Assembly: GCF_000003605.2 (NCBI RefSeq)
Contig: NW_003116452.1
Coordinates: 330,338-394,337 of the forward strand
Length of the DNA stretch: 64,000 nt
Origin: Saccoglossus kowalevskii
Taxonomy: Eukaryota; Hemichordata; Enteropneusta; Harrimaniidae
Direction of reading: 5' to 3'
This document shows, piece after piece, positions 61,858 through 64,000 of the stretch; position 1 is the first letter of the stretch; every line of letters begins with the position of its first letter. The notes beneath the pieces were generated by a model that was given only the letters and a program-made list of their open reading frames with translations, was not told the DNA's origin and did no database searches. A program made the translations under genes and the position numbers.

Positions 61858-64000
61858 TAACACATTTTTGAAGGCCATGACGTCATAATAAATGGTAGAA
61901 TTTGAACAACATACACAATAAAAGGTCACATGCTTTTAATGCGGGAAGGTGACATTTTAAAATGACAAATATTATTTTTCACAAAATATTGACTCAATTT
62001 GTTTATATTCATTCCCCCCTCGGCAATCTCATTTCCAGTATTTTGTATACGTTATTATATCATTTGTGTGGAATTATGGGGTGAATGATAAATGAAAAAT
62101 TAAGTATATGTGGCATTGATGACCGTTTCTCAGACCGAGCACAGCATATCCAGCATACAATTTGTTTCCTATATATTGCAACAAACTAAATTATTCAAAA
62201 ATCAGATATTTAGTACGCTTTGTATCACGGCGCTGTCAGCCATGATGATATTGAGAAGTCTTACTTTCGAAGAAAGACAATACAGAAGAAATACACATGC
62301 TAATATAATGTTTATTGATAAAAATGCAGTTCTTGAGTGAGGCGTGTTGGTACGGTATTTGTAGTGCTATATTTCATTTGATTTATTTATTTCGAGACAC
62401 CGATTCGATAATGCGTTGACATTTATAAAACAAATGAATGATGTTGGTCGATTTATGATTTATGAGTGAAATATGTCTGACAAAAAATGACAAAGATACT
62501 ACACAAGTCCAATCTGTCAGAAAAATTACATAGATTCCAAGTGTTTTTTTTTATTAAGATCTATTAAAATCGATACTAAAATATTTGTTATGCATACTAT
62601 TTATTATTAGTTATTTTCTGATAAACAATAAAAGCAAAATATTTAACTGACATTTCACTTTACATTATTACACAACATTACAGTAATTTCAATATGGAAA
62701 AATTGATAGTCTTCATTACGCAATCAATACGGTTACGAAGGTATTCTAAAATAATTTCCAGCAATGACTACTCAGTTTTAACGGCTGATGACACCTGAGT
62801 ATAGCCATGATTTACTTGAAATACCTCGGGGGAATTTTGTTCTAAGACATGCCGTGGACACTGCCAATGTTTGAACCAACATGTTAAATGGTAAAATGCG
62901 TGTTGAAAGGTCTTTCTTTTATGATATTTTTAACTGTAAATTCTCGTTTGGTAATCATCGATCCTAACTAAAAATAACGACATGGATGGATTGATTTCTT
63001 TCTATCTCCGTCGTTGATTGAACTGACACGAAATGAACGAGCTCTGTCCACAGCCACAGCAGGCTTAAATCTGCTATTCAAATTGAATAAATTTACACTA
63101 TGTAATATAAATTGTCGCCAGCCCTGAGGAACATTTTAAATAATTTCAATCTCTATTGAGAATACTAGCTTAGGATCGATTTACAGCCCAGGGCTATAAT
63201 CAGTAATTAGGCAAAAAGTTAAGCTTCATACATAATTTGTTTAGTCATAGTCATTCACCTCAGCGTGTGTATTTTATCAATGGCCATCTGTTTGGATATT
63301 CGAAATACGGGTCGATTTTATCACACTGACGAATGTGTCAACAACATGAACACAAGACAAGTGTGTTTTCGCTCTGAATCACATGATGTTAGCAGGCAAC
63401 AAATACTCGTCCGATTGCATCATTTGAAAGAAGACTATCAGTTACCAGATGAAATAAACAAAGAACTACCATATATATATTTCTAATTTCCACATTGTAC
63501 TTGTGCCTCTCCATGGGATTTTTGTAATCCGAAATTTCACCCTAAATACGTCTTCACAGGAAAAATAATGGTCATTTCGCGCTCTTGTCCAAAAAATATT
63601 TTGGAATTGTCAGTTCCTGTATGCTCTACGCGCTTCTCGTCCCCTTTGAGGCACTCATCAACACACAATGAGCACCAAATAAAACTTGTCCGATATCATT
63701 GCTGACACGTTTTGTGATGCAAAACACACTTTTATTAAAGCTATAACTATCTTTATAGATAAATAATGTAATGGTTGGGTGGCACGATGGCTACAAGGCT
63801 CGTATATGGTTGGGATAAAAAAAGCTGTACATTACATGTTATTTGAGGTGTTGATTTCTCTTTTGTTGGTTAAAGTGACCTACCTTTACTCTTGTGTGCT
63901 CCAAAAAAAATTATTCATTCACTTGTACACAAATAACGTGAGTACTAGGAAAGTCTATTGGAGATATTGCAAACACCAAAATGTAATTTTATAACGCGTC
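60138..64000. other. Intergenic AT-rich DNA
   Basis: No gene recognised. Open frames of 60-100 codons (61069, 62110, 63265, 63779; all +) have no domain character; the 61069 frame has one hydrophobic stretch only. A TA repeat lies at 61825-61854. GGGTGGCACGATGGCTAC at 63778 recalls a tRNA A-box region, but no B box follows. Confidence 0.4.
61825..61854. repeat. (TA)n microsatellite
   Basis: Fifteen uninterrupted TA dinucleotides. Confidence 0.95.

Overview
This is a eukaryotic, AT-rich, gene-poor genomic window. The one gene I can name is an intronless rhodopsin-family receptor of the somatostatin/allatostatin-C type (34650-35690, +). With mariner, non-LTR (LINE) and TTAA-flanked MITE remnants, it fits an invertebrate animal, probably a marine lophotrochozoan such as a mollusc, brachiopod or annelid. 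The species assignment is inference. There are no prokaryotic operons, rRNA genes or CRISPR arrays.

Layout. (1) 1-2030: AT-rich sequence in which I recognise nothing. (2) About 2030-34090: an old, strongly diverged tandem array of four units of roughly 5-9 kb (A, B, C, D), read directly from shared anchors in the same order. A decayed LINE (endonuclease plus reverse transcriptase pieces, minus strand) sits at the same relative place in A, B and D, so it was there before the duplications. A shorter repeat of about 1.4 kb is nested in the units. Later, unshared events are a solo-LTR-like fossil in C (20170-20892), two copies of one TIR element in opposite orientation in C and D (the C copy holds the 50-N assembly gap), a 3.3-kb foreign-looking segment between C and D (22120-25440) with a long hairpin and a 92-codon two-helix ORF, and about 2.6 kb of unmatched sequence inside the end of D. 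(3) 34090-35690: the last trace of a unit start, then the receptor gene. (4) 35690-64000: mostly featureless AT-rich DNA with a 5'-truncated LINE end (39340-39960), a complete-ended but dead mariner (43704-44908), two short TTAA-flanked MITEs (51295-51449 and 60010-60137), tRNA-like SINE heads and microsatellites.

The genes do not form a pathway: one neuropeptide-type receptor gene lies in a transposon graveyard. The main story is the layered history of the array just upstream of that receptor. All similarities were read by eye, and unit boundaries are good to about 50-100 bases.
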